Positions 1 to 12,593 are shown, counted from the first letter of the stretch. The stretch is DNA of 64,000 bases from Branchiostoma floridae (GCF_000003815.2 NC_049994.1:1896643-1960642), one strand, 5' to 3'. Program-made: numbers and translations. Notes: generated from the sequence alone by a model not told the origin.

Positions 1-1180
1 AGGCAGTCGTTTTCTATCTTACATTGCACTATTTTAGGGCACCCACTCCGAGGAATACATTTATAGGACCTGTGAACTATATAAAAGGTATCAACTGCTC
101 GATCCGATTTTTTACAAAATGTACTGGAATTTTGTGCAAGCAAGGTTGGTTGTCATAATCTCAGAAATGAAAAATTGTTTTGTTTTTTTACGAATTGGTC
201 ATGAAGTTGCCATTCTTGATTCCGACAGATTTCTCCCTTCTTTCCTTATTGTTACATATCAAATTGTTTGTTTGCCGGCTGGATATGTGAGCAATGGGCA
301 TGAACATGGCGACCACCTCCAGGAACCCAAGAGTTGCAATTTTCACTGACGTTTTCTACGCCGGAATGTTAGTTTAAATGAGCATTTTTCCGGCATTTCT
401 TATTGCTCACCCTTCACTATATCGTACACTCTTTTTCGAGGTTTAAAAGAAATAAAAGTTCATTGTTTAGACGCTAGCCACGCGCCGTTCGTTTATAGTT
501 GCAAAATGTATCAATCACTTGGGTATCCAGTTTCTCTGAAGATTTTAGAACATAGCAGGACTAGGCAGCCAAGTTCTTTTTGTTTACTATTATTATCACG
601 TTAGTTTCAAGCCTAACCTGCATTAAATGCCTTGCCTTCCCTCTTGCCCATGTAAAAATTGTAGATGGATAGATAGAAGATCATTGAATAGAAAAATAAT
701 AATACACACGTGGAATTGTCCACTGAAACTGACAGAACAAACACAGAAAGCCGCTACATCTTGTTTGTGTTCAGAGGGTGTTTTGAGGCATCTTAGGTTT
801 CACATGAATGTCAGGGAGGCCAGAGTCGGCATACATGTAAACAAGGGGGCGTGGTGATGTTGCTTGCTACGCGGCAATACATCTTTTGTCACAATTTTGA
901 AATTTTTCTCATAATGAAGATGTCCAGTTTACAATGTACTCTTTGTTTTACGATTCAAAATACTATTACTCACTATTACTCTCCTGCCAATCGTTGTGTA
1001 GTCGACACAAGGATACTGTATGCAAGGAAGTATGTGTATTTTGCATGAATGAAGTATTGTTACTTGCTGGGCCACTATAGCACTCATATTTATGAATAAA
1101 ATCGTACTCAATTTTTCTTTTTAAAAATGTTGTCACGATTTCTCAATAAAATCTAATCTGTCGGGCTATGGGAGTGAGAC
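1..1180. other. Intergenic, no supported gene
   Basis: AT-rich DNA with only short chance frames. AATAAA-type signals at about 1097 and 1145 could end a transcript entering from the left, but no exon was recognised. Confidence 0.4.
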
Positions 1181-1195
1181 ATGGTACTGATCCTA

Positions 1196-2525
1196 AGGCT
1201 GTCCTGGGTGCTGAAAACCATCAATATTTGTACAACTTGACCTGTCCTTAGTGCTGAACACTATCGATACATGAACAACTAAGCCTGTCCTTGGTGCTGA
1301 ACACTATCGATACATGAGCAAGTAAGTCTGTCCTTGGTGCTGAACACTATCAATACATGAGGAACTAAGTCTGTCCTTGGTGCTGAACACTATCAATACA
1401 TGATCAACTAAGTCTGTCCTTGGTGCTGAACACTATCAATATATGAGCAACTAAGCCCGTCTTTGGTGCTGAACACTATCAATACATGAGCAACTAAGTC
1501 TGTCCTTGGTGCTGAACACTATCAATACATGATCAACTAAGTCTGTCCTTGGTGCAGAACACCATCAATACACGAGCAACTAAGTCTGTCCTTGGTGCTG
1601 AACACTATCAATACATGAGGAACTAAGTCTGTCCTTGGTGCTGAACACTATCAATACATGATCAACTAAGTCTGTCCTTGGTGCTGAACACTATCAATAT
1701 ATGAGCAACTAAGCCCGTCTTTGGTGCTGAACACTATCAACACATGAGCAACTAAGTCTGTCCTTGGTGCTGAACCCTATCAATACATGAGCAACAAAGT
1801 CTGTCCTTGGTGCTGAAAAGCACCATTATATATAAACAACAAGACCTGTCCTTGGTGCTGAAAACCATCAATACATGAACAACTAGACCTGTCCTTGGTG
1901 CTGAAAACCATCGAAACATGAACAACTAAGCCTGTCCTTGGTGCAGAAAACCATCATTATATATAAACAACTAGATCTGTCCTTGGTGCTGAAAAGCACC
2001 ATTATATATAAACAACAAGACCTGTCCTTGGTGCTGAAAACCATCAATACATGAACAACTAGACCTGTCCTTGGTGCTGAAAACCATCGAAACATGAACA
2101 ACTAAGCCTGTCCTTGGTGCTGAAAACCATCGAAACATGAACAACTAAGCCTGTCCTTGGTGCAGAAAACCATCATTATATATAAACAACTAGATCTGTC
2201 CTTGGTGCTGAAAAGCATCATTATATATAAACAACAAGACCTGTCCTTGGTGCTGAAAACCATCAATACATGAACAACTAGACCTGTCCTTGGTGCTGAA
2301 AACCATCGAAACATGAACAACTAAGCCTGTCCTTGGTGCAGAAAACCATCATTATATATAAACAACTAGATCTGTCCTTGGTGCTGAAAAGCACCATTAT
2401 ATATAAACAACAAGACCTGTCCTTGGTGCTGAAAACCATCAATACATGAACAACTAGACCTGTCCTTGGTGCTGAAAACCATCGAAACATGAACAACTAA
2501 GTCTGTCCTTGGCGCTGAAAACCAT
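1196..2525. repeat. 43-45 bp minisatellite with higher-order repeat
   Basis: About 30 units containing CTGTCCTTGGTGCTGAA then a variable ATCAATACATGAACAACTA part. The right half (from about 1850) shows a higher-order period of about 176 bp (four units), with unit types alternating between CATCAATACATG, CATCGAAACATG and CATCATTATATATA. The open frames on the minus strand here are only the repeat read through. Confidence 0.93.
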
Positions 2526-2545
2526 CAATATATGAACAACGAAAC

Positions 2546-3400
2546 AAAAGTTCGGAGACCTCATACCTCCATGAGATAATCTTATTATGCAAATAACTTT
2601 CACATAATTTATGCTTGATTATGTACACCTTTAACTAACACGGGTCACAATTTTGACAATCCAATCACTTACTACATGAATTAGGCCCCTTTCACATTAA
2701 TTTTATGCAATATTATGCAAATCAGGAACTTTTTTTGCATAATTGATATCGGCTAATCGTCCACCTACCACAAACTGTAATGGAAAGCAATGTACATATA
2801 GTCTTTTCTCATAAATTAAGCATGCAAATTAAGTCCACATTTGCATAATTTGAACTTCATTATGTACATCTCTGTCAAAGATACCTGCATGCTAAATATC
2901 ATGGAAGTCCATCGTCCCTATACTTCATTATGATCCTTGGATGATTTTGACAAAATTGCCCCTGCAGTTCCAGAGCTAGCAAGCCGCTAGGGGGCCCAAA
3001 TATACATCACTTCTTCCTGATATCACAAGCTATCTACCACCATACAATCAAGGCCAAAGCATGTCCAGGTCAAAAGATAAAAAAGAAATCGAAGTTTTGT
3101 TGCAGTACCAAGGTCACAGTACCAAAATTGACCCTAAACTTCGTCTTCCCAACTCCTACCCATATACCAAATACCATTTTAATCCATCAAGAGGTTCTTG
3201 AGTTATGGCATGGCAAATCTTCATTCCAAGATTCCAACGTCCAATCTTCTGACTGCAGCCGCAAAATACAAAACAACTGCAATGCATATTAATTGGCGTT
3301 CGAAGTTTATGTTAGGAATAGTTTCAAACATATATTGGCACGATTTCAATGTGTTCTATCTTTCTGCTGTATGTAAGGATGCTTCGCTGGAGTTGTAATG
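2546..3400. repeat. Dispersed repeat-like intergenic DNA
   Basis: Contains CCCTGCAGTTCCAGAGCTAG next to AAGCCGCTAGGGGGCC (about 2958-2998). Related wording (CTAGCGGCTT, ACTGCAG.GGAACTTC) recurs on the opposite strand at 10920, 16730 and, more weakly, 49420, so this is part of an old interspersed family. No coding sequence supported. Confidence 0.5.
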
Positions 3401-4430
3401 GCTGGGTATACGCGTGATGGTTTGGTTTTAATTCAGTTTTAGTTTCTCAGGCATCCCTTTTCCTCCATATTATCAACTTTTTGATGTTGTCATAGACACC
3501 CCTTGTCTCTGATGTCCTTGCCTTGATAGTCCATATATGTATGTATGAATGAAATTAATTGCACGACAATTGTACACGGTAGAATGTACGGCAGCAACTA
3601 TTACACAGAGTACGAAATAAAGATATAGGGGAAAACATCCTAATTAATATAACAATAATTAGGGCCGTCTCTTGGTCGACTGGGACCTGCAGTCCTGAGA
3701 GCTATCGCAGGGGGGATGTGTCAGAAGATCCAGAGAAAAAGTACAAGATTGTGCTGGATCATAATAACCTTAGCGGGTCAGTGGTCGCATTACCATGCAT
3801 TTTTGCTGTCGGATGTGTAGACCAAAACATGATGCTACATACAAAAAATCATGTCCTTCTTAACAGTAAACTGGCCTCTGAATTAACAAAACATGCCGCC
3901 AGGGGGCCCAAACCTTTACCACTTACTCTCAGCCTTAACACTGTCAAGCACAAACTAAACTACTGTTAAAGGTTCTTGGAAAGGGGGCCGCCCATTTCAC
4001 ATGTTGTAAAGGTTCATGCAAGGGATGGATTATTCATGTTACCAGGGGGGGGGGGTAAGGGTGTGGAAAAAGAACCACCATTCATTTCACCAGGGGTTAT
4101 CTTAAATCAAAGGATGTGGGATCCATTTAACCAACATGTTCATATTTCAGCAATGCCGCAGGTAGTGTTTTTGGACTAGTCTATTTCACCTCTTTACATG
4201 GAATGCACTGTCTGTAATTATCTATTCTTGCACGCGGGAAACTTTTTAAGATTCATTTTTGGGCAAAAGGGTGTTTAGTTGAAATCATTTCTAAGCAGAA
4301 GAGTTGCATGAGGCCCTCCATGTTCGCACATGGGTAATTTTGTATGTATGGTGGAAATATGCTATATTTGCTCTAAAACAAATGTTGGCCTTTCTTGTTT
4401 ACTTGATTTTACTCAGGGTCAGGCATGGGA
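3400..4430. other. Intergenic, no supported gene
   Basis: Only short frames, plus a G run near 4044. Fragments such as GCCGCCAGGGGGCCC (about 3894) point to the same repeat family as 2546-3400. Confidence 0.4.
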
Positions 4431-4444
4431 GGGTTCATCTATTT

Positions 4445-5200
4445 CACAAGAAGTTAAGGGTGTGGGAAGAAAGGATCATCCATTTCACAAGGGGCAAATG
4501 GTGTGGGGAGAAGGGGCCATCCATTTCACAAGGGGCAAATGGTGTAGGGAGAAGGAGCCATCCATTTCACAAGGGGCAAATGGTGTAGGGAGAAGGAGCC
4601 ATCCATTTCACAAGGGGCAAAGGGTGTAGGGAGAAGAAGCCATCCATTTCACAAGGGGTTAAAGGAAGGGGCCAACCATTTCACAAGGGGCAAAGAGTGT
4701 GGGGAGAAGGAGCCATCCATTTCACAAGGGGCAAAGGGTGTGGGGAGAAGGGGCCATCCATTTCACAAGGGGCTAAGGGTGTGTGGAGAAGGGGTCATCC
4801 ATTTCACAAGGGGCTAAGGGTGTGGGGAGAAGGGGCCATCCATTTCACAAGGGCAAATGGTGTGGGGAGAAGGGGCCATCCATTTCACAAGGGGCAAAGG
4901 GTGTGGGGAGAAGGGGCCATCCATTTCACAAGGGGCTAAGGGTGTGTGGAGAAGGGGTCATCCATTTCACAAGGGGCGAAGGGTGTGGGGAGAAGGGGCC
5001 ATCCATTTCACAAGGAGTTAAGGGTGTGGGGAGAAGAGACCATTTCATTCAGGGTCAGGCAAGGGAGGGGACATCCATTTCACAAGGGGGTAAGAGTGTA
5101 GAGAAAAGGGGCCATTCATTTCACAAGGGGGTAAGAGTGTAGGGAGAAGGGGCCATTCATTTCACAAGGGCTAAGGTTGTGGGGAGAAGAGACCATTTCA
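4445..5200. repeat. 41 bp minisatellite
   Basis: About 18 units of GGGGAGAAGGGGCCATCCAT then TTCACAAGGGGCTAAGGGTGT, purine-rich on the plus strand. Since 41 is not a multiple of 3, reading frames cycle through all three phases and the open frames here are artefacts. Confidence 0.93.
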
Positions 5201-5214
5201 TTCAGGGTCAGGTG

Positions 5215-5860
5215 AGGGGTGCACCATTCGTTCCACAGGGGGTAAAGGGAGTGAGGGGGACGTCCATTTTGCGTCTGGTCGAGGTTGTGGGACGGGAGCA
5301 CCAATCCATCTCATTTCAAGTCTAATGTAAAACAAACACTACACATCTGATTCAACATACTTGTTCAATAGCATTTATTGGCAAAATAGATAAATGCAAG
5401 TATAAACATTTCAAAACCACACAAGAAATACCATAGCATTAAAACATGATGAATTGAACATAAAACTTATAACCTATTTAGATTAACAATTATCCTTACT
5501 CTAGTCTAGGATATGGATAAAAGAGCCTAGATTCAGTAATTTCATATTGCCGGTACATGGTATAGAGGTAGCCTTTGAACTAAAAGAATCATAGCAAGTT
5601 TTTGAAGGCATTTGCGCTGATGTTTGTGTGTGTTTGGTGGGGTTAGTCTGTTAGTCAGTTAGTGTGTGCGTGTGTGTGTCATTGTGTTAGTGACAGCGCC
5701 AGCCTATTTAGCCTTAGGTAGGGAAATTTCCAAAGGATTGATTTAAATGGCTACAATAGACCTCTGTACAATGGACCGGCAATATTGACAACAACTGGAT
5801 TCTTCTTGAAGCTTAGCTACATACATCTAACACCATACGTGATGACTGTAACGGTGTACA
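5215..5860. other. Intergenic, GT-rich stretch
   Basis: A GTGTGTGT-rich region at about 5618-5680; nothing else recognised. Confidence 0.4.
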
Positions 5861-5879
5861 CTTTGCATTCTGCATCGAT

Positions 5880-6150
5880 TTCCTTTCTGTGACTGTGTCG
5901 ATAACTACTAATATCGACTGTCTTCCTTTCTGGCCTGTGTCGTTCTCTTGGTTCCGGACCCAAGATAACATCACGAGGCAGAGAGGTTCCTGACTACCAC
6001 TGACCACAACATGAAACAGAAATATAAAACATAAAACAGGCTGAGTGCAAAAGGAGCCTCCATTCACAAAATGTCCTGACCAACTACTGGCTACAAAACT
6101 CAGCATGTCAACAAAGCCCACTCAAGCACCTTAACATCAACCGAGAAGTT
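5880..6150. repeat. Left copy of a duplicated block flanking the H4-like relics
   Basis: Shares ordered matches with 8330-8812: GTGACTGTGTCGA, CTGTCTTCCTTTCTGGCC, CTCTTGGTTC.GGACCCAAG and CATGTCAACAAA..CACTC. The order and spacing are those of a local duplication, now diverged. Confidence 0.7.
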
Positions 6151-6327
6151 GTGATCAGTCCTTCCAACAATACCCTCAGGACGTACAGAGGGTATTGTTT
6201 GTTCAGTTAAAGCAATGATTGCAATCTCACAATTCATTTACTTTCTAGTCACAAGGACATAAATCGTTCATTGACAAATATTGTTATTCTACAACTGCAA
6301 CAACAAAAAGTACACCATATGATATGT

Positions 6328-6453
6328 CTAGAAAAGACTGCACCTCCTTGTCTTGGAGATGCACTGGATATTGTCACGAAGCACCCTCAGTAACGGTGAC
6401 GCTTTACACTCTATTCCCCAGCTCCTTTTCTCTCGTACGACGTAGCTAGACAT
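6328..6453 (-). pseudogene. Histone H4-like relic 1
   Basis: A 41-codon minus-strand frame starting MSS and containing VLRDNIQCISK, which matches the conserved H4 segment VLRDNIQGITK. At DNA level AAGCGTCACCGT precedes it, as in H4, but out of frame. Everything before and after has diverged, so this is a broken H4-derived fragment or a small H4-like remnant. Confidence 0.55.
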
Positions 6454-6665
6454 TGCTAACAAATCTGTAAAAGAAACAGACACGCATCATTCCCCCAACA
6501 CCACTGCAACAAACACACAAGGTTCAACGCCTGTCTAATAGCGAATGGGGCTGTGATATATAACTAGGACATCTTGGATGTTACTTCAATGTTTTTATTA
6601 CCACCAACATGGCTAATGCAATTTAAGATAGATATCCATATATATGTGTTTAGTTGTACTGTAAG

Positions 6666-6730
6666 TAGTTGTTATACATGTAGACCGTACGAAAGTCGCT
6701 GTACTTTTGTCGTGTCAATAAAGATCTTTT
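6666..6730 (+). repeat. Short interspersed 3'-tail repeat, copy 1
   Basis: GTTATACATGTAGACCGTAC...TTTTGTCGTGTCAATAAAGAT. Matches 46280-46345 (plus) and 55600-55660 (minus). The terminal AATAAA suggests the 3' end of a retroposon or processed transcript. Confidence 0.65.
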
Positions 6731-6779
6731 TTCACACAATACAATACCTTGTCAAATGTCTGGAAAGGTCCCATTGTCC

Positions 6780-6977
6780 ATTAAGGCATCACAACATAAT
6801 TTCATATAGAAAGTTTTCTGAAGAAGCTGATGAAGACATCCAAGGAAACCCACAACGAGAGGAGGCACCAAGACGCCTTCTGCCAGGAGCATTGTCTCTC
6901 CGGGTGTTGTGATGCGCTTTCGTGGCTGTGACGCCTGGCACCTCCTCTGCCCACCTTCCCTTAGCAAGTCCAGACAT
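6780..6977 (-). pseudogene. Histone H4-like relic 2
   Basis: On the minus strand the sequence starts ATGTCTGGAC, then GGAGGTGCCAGGCGTCACAG, close to the H4 codons for GGAKRHR, then AGGCGTCTTG...CGTTGTGGG resembling the RRLARRGG region. Frames are broken by indels. Judged from nucleotide pattern only. Confidence 0.5.
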
Positions 6978-7329
6978 TGCTGTAGAAAAGACGATAAAAG
7001 AAACAAACATGTATCAGCTGCCTTACCACTGATGTAACAAACACTAAACGTCAGTGACCAGATAGAAGTCAGATCAGCGATAGAAAAGAATTACAAGTCA
7101 GGTAAGTGAGAGAAAAAAACACTTTGTGCTAACATTGTACAAGACCATAAATTAAACTGTAAACTTACACTTGCCGACGCGAAGGGATTTATTGACAGTC
7201 TGCACTACAATTACAAATCTGAATGTATTAGCATAGTCACAGAACCTTTATTATAATGAATGCTACCAACACAGCTATTGTCACTTAAATCCTGCTTTCA
7301 CACAATACAATACCTTGTCAAATGTCTGG

Positions 7330-7445
7330 GAAAGGTCCCATGTCCATCAAGACATCTAAACATAAAGTCATGGAATGTCTTCTGACGAAGCTGATGAAGA
7401 CTTCCAAGGAAACCCACAACGAGGCACCAAGACGCCTTCCGCCAG
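7330..7445 (-). pseudogene. Histone H4-like relic 3 (partial)
   Basis: The minus strand repeats the AAGGCGTCTTGGTGCCTCGT block and downstream wording of relic 2, with the same trailing TTTGACAAGGTATTGTATTG at 7302-7321. No start region remains. Confidence 0.45.
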
Positions 7446-8039
7446 GACCACTGTCACATTTCGTACACATTCCTGTGATATTTGAAAGAGACATACATAA
7501 GCCCCCTTACTACCACTGTAACAAATACAAAAGACTGAACGCCTATCCCTTGGCATGTAAAATTTGTTAACAAAATGCAGTAACAATAGGTTGCCTTTGT
7601 CGGGAAGGACTAATGCCACCTTGGTCACTAGCGGAACTCTGTCAGTTTGTGACACTCGATGTCGACGTGGTACGCCCAGTTTTGGAGCATTGAATTGAAA
7701 ATATTGATAAACCCAAATTCTAACTTCGAATTCCTAAACATGTTGTGACAGACATTTTATTATCTTTCTTATACTTAGATGTCAAGAATATGCTGTATAC
7801 TTTGATATCCTTACGCCAACCTATGGAAATATTTAGGGGCACCGATGCACCCACAAAAAAAATGGGTGCACATTCACCTAATTTTTTAGGCCTTCCAAGG
7901 AGGCCAAATCTCCTTGCTTAAACTTTCCAACACAAATGAAAAGTCAATCATTGACAAAGAATGTTGTCCTATAGTGAAAAACTGTTTTCACACAATACAG
8001 TATGATACCTTGTCATATGTGCAGGAAAGACTGCGAAGT

Positions 8040-8107
8040 CCCTTTTGTTCATGCATGTTCGGCACCTTCCTTCACCAGTCCTTAGCACCTTTCCCACGTC
8101 CAGGCAT
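8040..8107 (-). pseudogene. Histone H4-like relic 4 (N-terminal)
   Basis: The minus strand begins ATGCCTGGACGTGGGAAAGG, then GCTAAGGACTGGTGAAGG and AGGTGCCGAACATGCAT, aligning with the H4 start ([19 protein letters not shown]) with small indels. It ends into the same GACAAGGTAT...TATTGTGTGAAAA tail as relics 2 and 3. Confidence 0.6.
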
Positions 8108-8329
8108 GTCTTCCTACGGTGCAATGATCCTCGGTAGAAAAGACGAGACAAAATTAAACTACAAAATTTAAAATAGAAATAGCTGGAAGAATCATGATCT
8201 CATGATGGGTGGCAGGAGGCTGAGTGCGCTTTGATGAAATCTCAATAAATGTTGCTGTTTGTTTCGGTTTAAATTTCGAAAGCAAGTTTTGTTTCTATGG
8301 TATACCAAGCCCAGTACATAGCTGATTCA

Positions 8330-8812
8330 GTTTCTGTGACTGTGTCGACGCCGGGAAAGTGTTTCTAAAGAAGAAAAAATCAACTACTATGATTTCATTC
8401 ACCTGTCTTCCTTTCTGGCCGGTGTCGCTCTCTTGGTTCGGGACCCAAGATAACGACACAGGCAGCTTATGTAATGGTCAAGGAAGTCCCGACAACCAGT
8501 GACCACGACATAAAAAAACAGAAAGAAGAACAGGTAGTGAGTTAACCAGGGAAGACCCTGTTTACTACAAAACAGAACTTACAAACTGACCGAATGCAAT
8601 CCAGACTATCGACACAGTCACAGAAACCTTCAGAAACAAAATCAGCCATACACCCGACCTGTACACCACAGAAAGAGCTAAAGCCCCGAATTCAAAATGA
8701 GCCTCAATTTACAAAGTATCCGAATATAAAACCCTACCAGCATCATCACTCGGCATGTCAACAAAACACACTCAAGCACCTTACACCAACAAAGAGCTTG
8801 CTAAGCTAAGGC
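8330..8812. repeat. Right copy of the duplicated block
   Basis: Partner of 5880-6150 in the same orientation, about 2.45 kb to the right, with extra inserted sequence between the matches. Confidence 0.7.
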
Positions 8813-9201
8813 TAGGCAATAAATCAAACAATCGTCAGCAAATAGTCGAACATGTGAGTCTACGGAATCGGGTAGGTCGTTAATATAGAGCAGGAAGAGT
8901 AGAGGGCCTAACACAGTACCCTGCGGAACTCCAGATGTGACCTTGGCGTTCCACCGTCAAAGACAACCCTATGGGCTCTCTCCGTAAGGAAGTCCCTAAG
9001 CCAAGACTGAAGGAGGCCAGAAATGCCATAGTGCTCGAGCTTGCTCAGTAGACGTTCGTGAGGCACGGTATCGAATGCTTTGCTAAAATCAAGCACCGCG
9101 GCATCGACCTGTTTGTTCTGGTCCATGCTCTTGTCCAGGTCTTGGAGGGTTAGCACCAGCTGGCTCTCGCAGGACAGACCCTTCCTGAAGCCGTGACACA
9201 C
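8801..9201 (-). pseudogene. Non-LTR retrotransposon reverse transcriptase fragment, frameshifted
   Basis: On the minus strand a first frame reads HGFRKGLSCESQLVLTLQDL, then VDAAVLDFSKAFDTVPHERL and [18 protein letters not shown]. After a one-base shift a second frame continues [40 protein letters not shown] and stops at 8801. DFSKAFDTVPH, SGVPQG and the catalytic FADD identify a LINE-type RT palm. Both ends are missing, so it is a dead fragment. Confidence 0.9.
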
Positions 9202-9239
9202 AAGAACTTAACTTAGTTTCAGGTCCTCTGGTAGGGCTT

Positions 9240-9570
9240 GACGTACACACGAGCACCGATCTATCTGGACGTCACCAAAAGTCCCACCCTGGATAGCTGC
9301 AGGCGGTTGATCCTGGCTTGATGGCTCCAATACTGATATCCTGGAAGCAAGAAAGTAAAATAAGAATTAGATCGAAACGTCAATACAAATTAAAGCAATA
9401 GATAAGGCACAAGGATGCCTTACATAACAAGTCCTGCTGTGTCGGCGTTTTTTGTAGCCTTGAGGACGTATATCTATATGTAATACTATATAATTCACAT
9501 TTCTTAGACCGTGGGTCCTATGCTACATGTCTATAGACCGTTCTTATATGAAGTCATTTTATCTTATCAA
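9240..9570. other. Intergenic between LINE-like fragments
   Basis: No supported gene; may be decayed transposon sequence. Confidence 0.3.
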
Positions 9571-9571
9571 C

Positions 9572-9895
9572 TTAAGCATTCCACACCCACCTATTCCTGG
9601 CTTGTCTGGCCAAGAGGTCGAAAGGTAAGTGTTCACAGTCCATCAGGAGGGAACCTTCAGCCGGGTTTTCTCCTCCGCACACGTATAGGCCTGACGGGTC
9701 CATGCGGAGAACGTGGCCCAGGGAACGAAGTCGTCTCGGGTGGATGGCTGCCATCAGGTTGAAATCTGGGTGTGCTGCTATGTTGAGGGCATATAAATAG
9801 TTTAGCTCATGGAATCGTGTCTCACGGCTGCGTTTTCTGTATCCACTGACGGTCACAAAGGAATTAATCGTTAAGTTACCGATTATTGGCATCAC
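9572..9895 (-). pseudogene. Possible LINE C-terminal tail fragment
   Basis: The minus-strand frame contains HPRRLRSLGHVLRMD, then EGSLLMDCEHLPFDLLARQA and RNRWVWN, resembling the W/S-L-G-H-V-x-R-M to R-x-x-W tail after LINE RT domains. It lies 5' of the RT fragment in the minus-strand sense, so the two are not collinear parts of one element. Confidence 0.5.
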
Positions 9896-10297
9896 ATTGG
9901 TCTGACAAGTGTAACGTTAAAGCGTAAATCAAACATACATACAGGCACTTTGTGAAGAACGACCCTAATAACTAGTCTCTACCAGACTCCCGCCTGACCG
10001 AATAGTAATAGGGGAATTTTGCCAAGGTAGGAATAAAAGTCTAGTACGAGTTATAACTGGCCTAGGAGTAAACTGTTCGACCGCGGGTGTTAGCTGGATA
10101 TACTACAAAAGCCTGACTAAAAACCCATAGTAACTTATTTGTCCCTATTTGGCTAAATTCTTCTCTATTTTTATCAATCTGACACGTCTGCCTGGAGACT
10201 ACCTACTAACCTGTTGTCTAAGGTAGAACGCTGAAAGTACAAAGAGCTCTGTCACATAGCGGCCGTTGCGTTGTTCTGTATTGAGAAGCTGCGATGT

Positions 10298-10370
10298 ATA
10301 TATAAAGTCCGTCACTTCAGACAGCAGACAATGGCGCGACACTCAGACAGACTGGCGGGGATTCCAACAG
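10298..10370 (+). promoter_or_regulatory. Candidate TATA promoter and first coding exon A of SSPO
   Basis: A TATATAAAG box at about 10298 is followed 30 bp later by an ATG at 10331 in a strong start context (A at -3, G at +4), a 13-codon open frame (MARHSDRLAGIPT) and a consensus donor GTGAGC at 10371, phase 1. Splicing to the acceptor at 16961 would read through GGT-TGG-GCC into the ATG at 16970 in frame, lengthening the signal peptide's N-region. The link to SSPO, 6.6 kb away, is inference. Confidence 0.4.
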
Positions 10371-12590
10371 GTGAGCACAGGGTCTGCTCGTCCATGATTG
10401 GTCTAGTCTGAAAAATCCCTATAGTTTAATTGGTCAAAAGAATGCACGTGTGTGATTGGTTATCTGAAATGATTAAATTAATTGTACACTACCATGGAGC
10501 AGTCTAAAGCCTAGCTTACACAAAGCTGAATCTAGCTCCCAACTCTCCCGACTCTCTCCCGACTTAGCCATGTACCATATAGAAAGTAGTTTGCTCCAAC
10601 GTTCATTATATACTATATACGGCCGCTTCTAGCTCTAAAATTCATTATACATTATATATTTCGCTTCTCTGCTGTTCCGTCTGGGACCCCGGAACGTTTG
10701 GAATCGTCCAAATTTTGGACGATGGCGCTGATTGGTTGGTTCACATGAGCGAATTAAGGATCGGGCTCAAGCGATCGTTCAAACGGGCTTTCCAACACAG
10801 GACAAGCTCTATCTGCGTCCGCGTGCGGAAGGCCTGTTGTCATCGAACGAGTGATTTAGAACCAATTCTTTAATGTGTAGTATGTGGGAAGGTCTTACTT
10901 AATTAAAAACGATTAGATTTTGGCCTCCCTAGCGGCTTGTTCCCGTACTGCAGTGGAACTTCTGGGTTCTAAACATGCTGTCGTCATGATTTTTGAGTGG
11001 TAGATACTAGCCCAGTAGTTAGCCCTTGGGACTAAGTGATATAGGTTTCGGCCCCCTTGTGGCTTGTTTTGGAACTGCAGGGGCCAGATAGTGTCAAACT
11101 TTGAAACGGAATAACTCAAGAAGGGATTAACGGATCGTCGTGATTTTTGGTATGTAGATAGCTCAAGTGATGCTTCATAAAGTCAGATATTTAGTGTGCA
11201 AATTAGCCGTTTTTTGCTTTTTTCCGACACACGTATTGGTATCGCCTGTCTCATTTTTCCGGTAGAGCATGTAGTGAAGTTTTTATTTTGAACCCGAAAA
11301 GTATCATTTCTAAACACTTTTTTGATCGAAGCTGCTTAGAAAAAAACGAAGTTTCCCAGGATTAACGGCTTACGTGATAGAGAAGCTAAATTATTCATAT
11401 TTGTTATAAAAGATCCATGTAATATAACTTTTTTGCAATCTCCGATGACGCAAATTCATCGACTATTCGAGAAGACCTTTATCAGATTTCGCCGTTGTAA
11501 GGATGATGTAATTTACGTGACCATGTAATTTACGCTACCTTTTTTTCTTCCGCATGTTCAAACAATTCAAAATTTCAAAAATTAAGCCTGCTCTCTTGAA
11601 CATCGCAAGAAAAGGAAAAACGTTTTCGAATAACATTATTCGTTTATAGTTTTCTACTCCATTTTTTCCTCGCAAGGATGTAGCCCAAGCAGTAGGGGCA
11701 TAAGCCAAACCGTTCGCGGCCCTTTTTGTTAGGTTAGCAGTTCCGTAGACCAGTGGATATCTAGAATTACACAACCCCATCTCAAAACATGTTTATCAAA
11801 GAAGAAGTGTCATCGCTATCAAAAAAATCGCTTAAAAACAGGATTTGTTTTCTTAGAAATGTATAGTCATGCCAAGCCAAAGTTACCACACAACAATTGT
11901 CACCGGTAAAATGTAAGGCAAGTAATGTAAATTGTATATAACTGGCTATATATTTAGTAACATTAATGTAATGTAGTACGTGTAGATTATAGGATATACA
12001 ATGTTGAAATAAAGACACACTGTACAAGGTTTGTCAAAGCATTACATCAGACAACTTAGTACAAATCTGGTAAAAAAAATACACGCGTTCTATGCTATAC
12101 AATATGAAAAGAATACATAGTGAAGAGCTGTATGTCTAGTATATAGATGCTATGTTCATAACCTTAAGTCTTTATTATAATGTTTCCTTTTTGCCTGGAT
12201 GTATATATGATATATATGATGTTGTTCTCGATTTCTCAGAAATATTCCATCAGCAAACTTTAGATAATTGTCACATCATATCATACACATTGCGAGTACA
12301 AAAGTCATAGAAAGATACAGGATGTTGCAAAATACCTTTACATAAAAAAATCAATCCCATTACACAAAGTATGAATAACAGAAAATCAGCAAAATGAAGG
12401 AAAAACGTCGATAGGATGTTCCTTTCAGTGTCGCCATGTGTTACCGTGCTTTAGAAATCATCGTCGAATCAGTGAAGCGTCAAATGTTCGTCTTTCTGTC
12501 CCACCGGGCACAACTGGTGCAGGGAACAAAAGTTTTCTTCTCGTCAACAACTTCGGGAACAAAAGACGCTAGACGTCATCTTGGAGGGTA
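10371..12590. other. Intergenic, possible SSPO 5' intron
   Basis: No gene supported. 10915-11180 carries dispersed-family wording (CCTAGCGGCTTGTT, ACTGCAGTGGAACTTCTGGG) in two diverged tandem versions. The rest is AT-rich. Confidence 0.4.
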
Positions 12591-12593
12591 CGG

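Noticed and set aside
1883-2496. Three near-identical 72-residue minus-strand frames
   Set aside because: They are the minisatellite unit read through; no start context, splice sites or known domain.
4304-5142. Long overlapping plus-strand frames with HFTRG/ISQGA repeats
   Set aside because: Product of the 41 bp purine-rich array cycling through frames.
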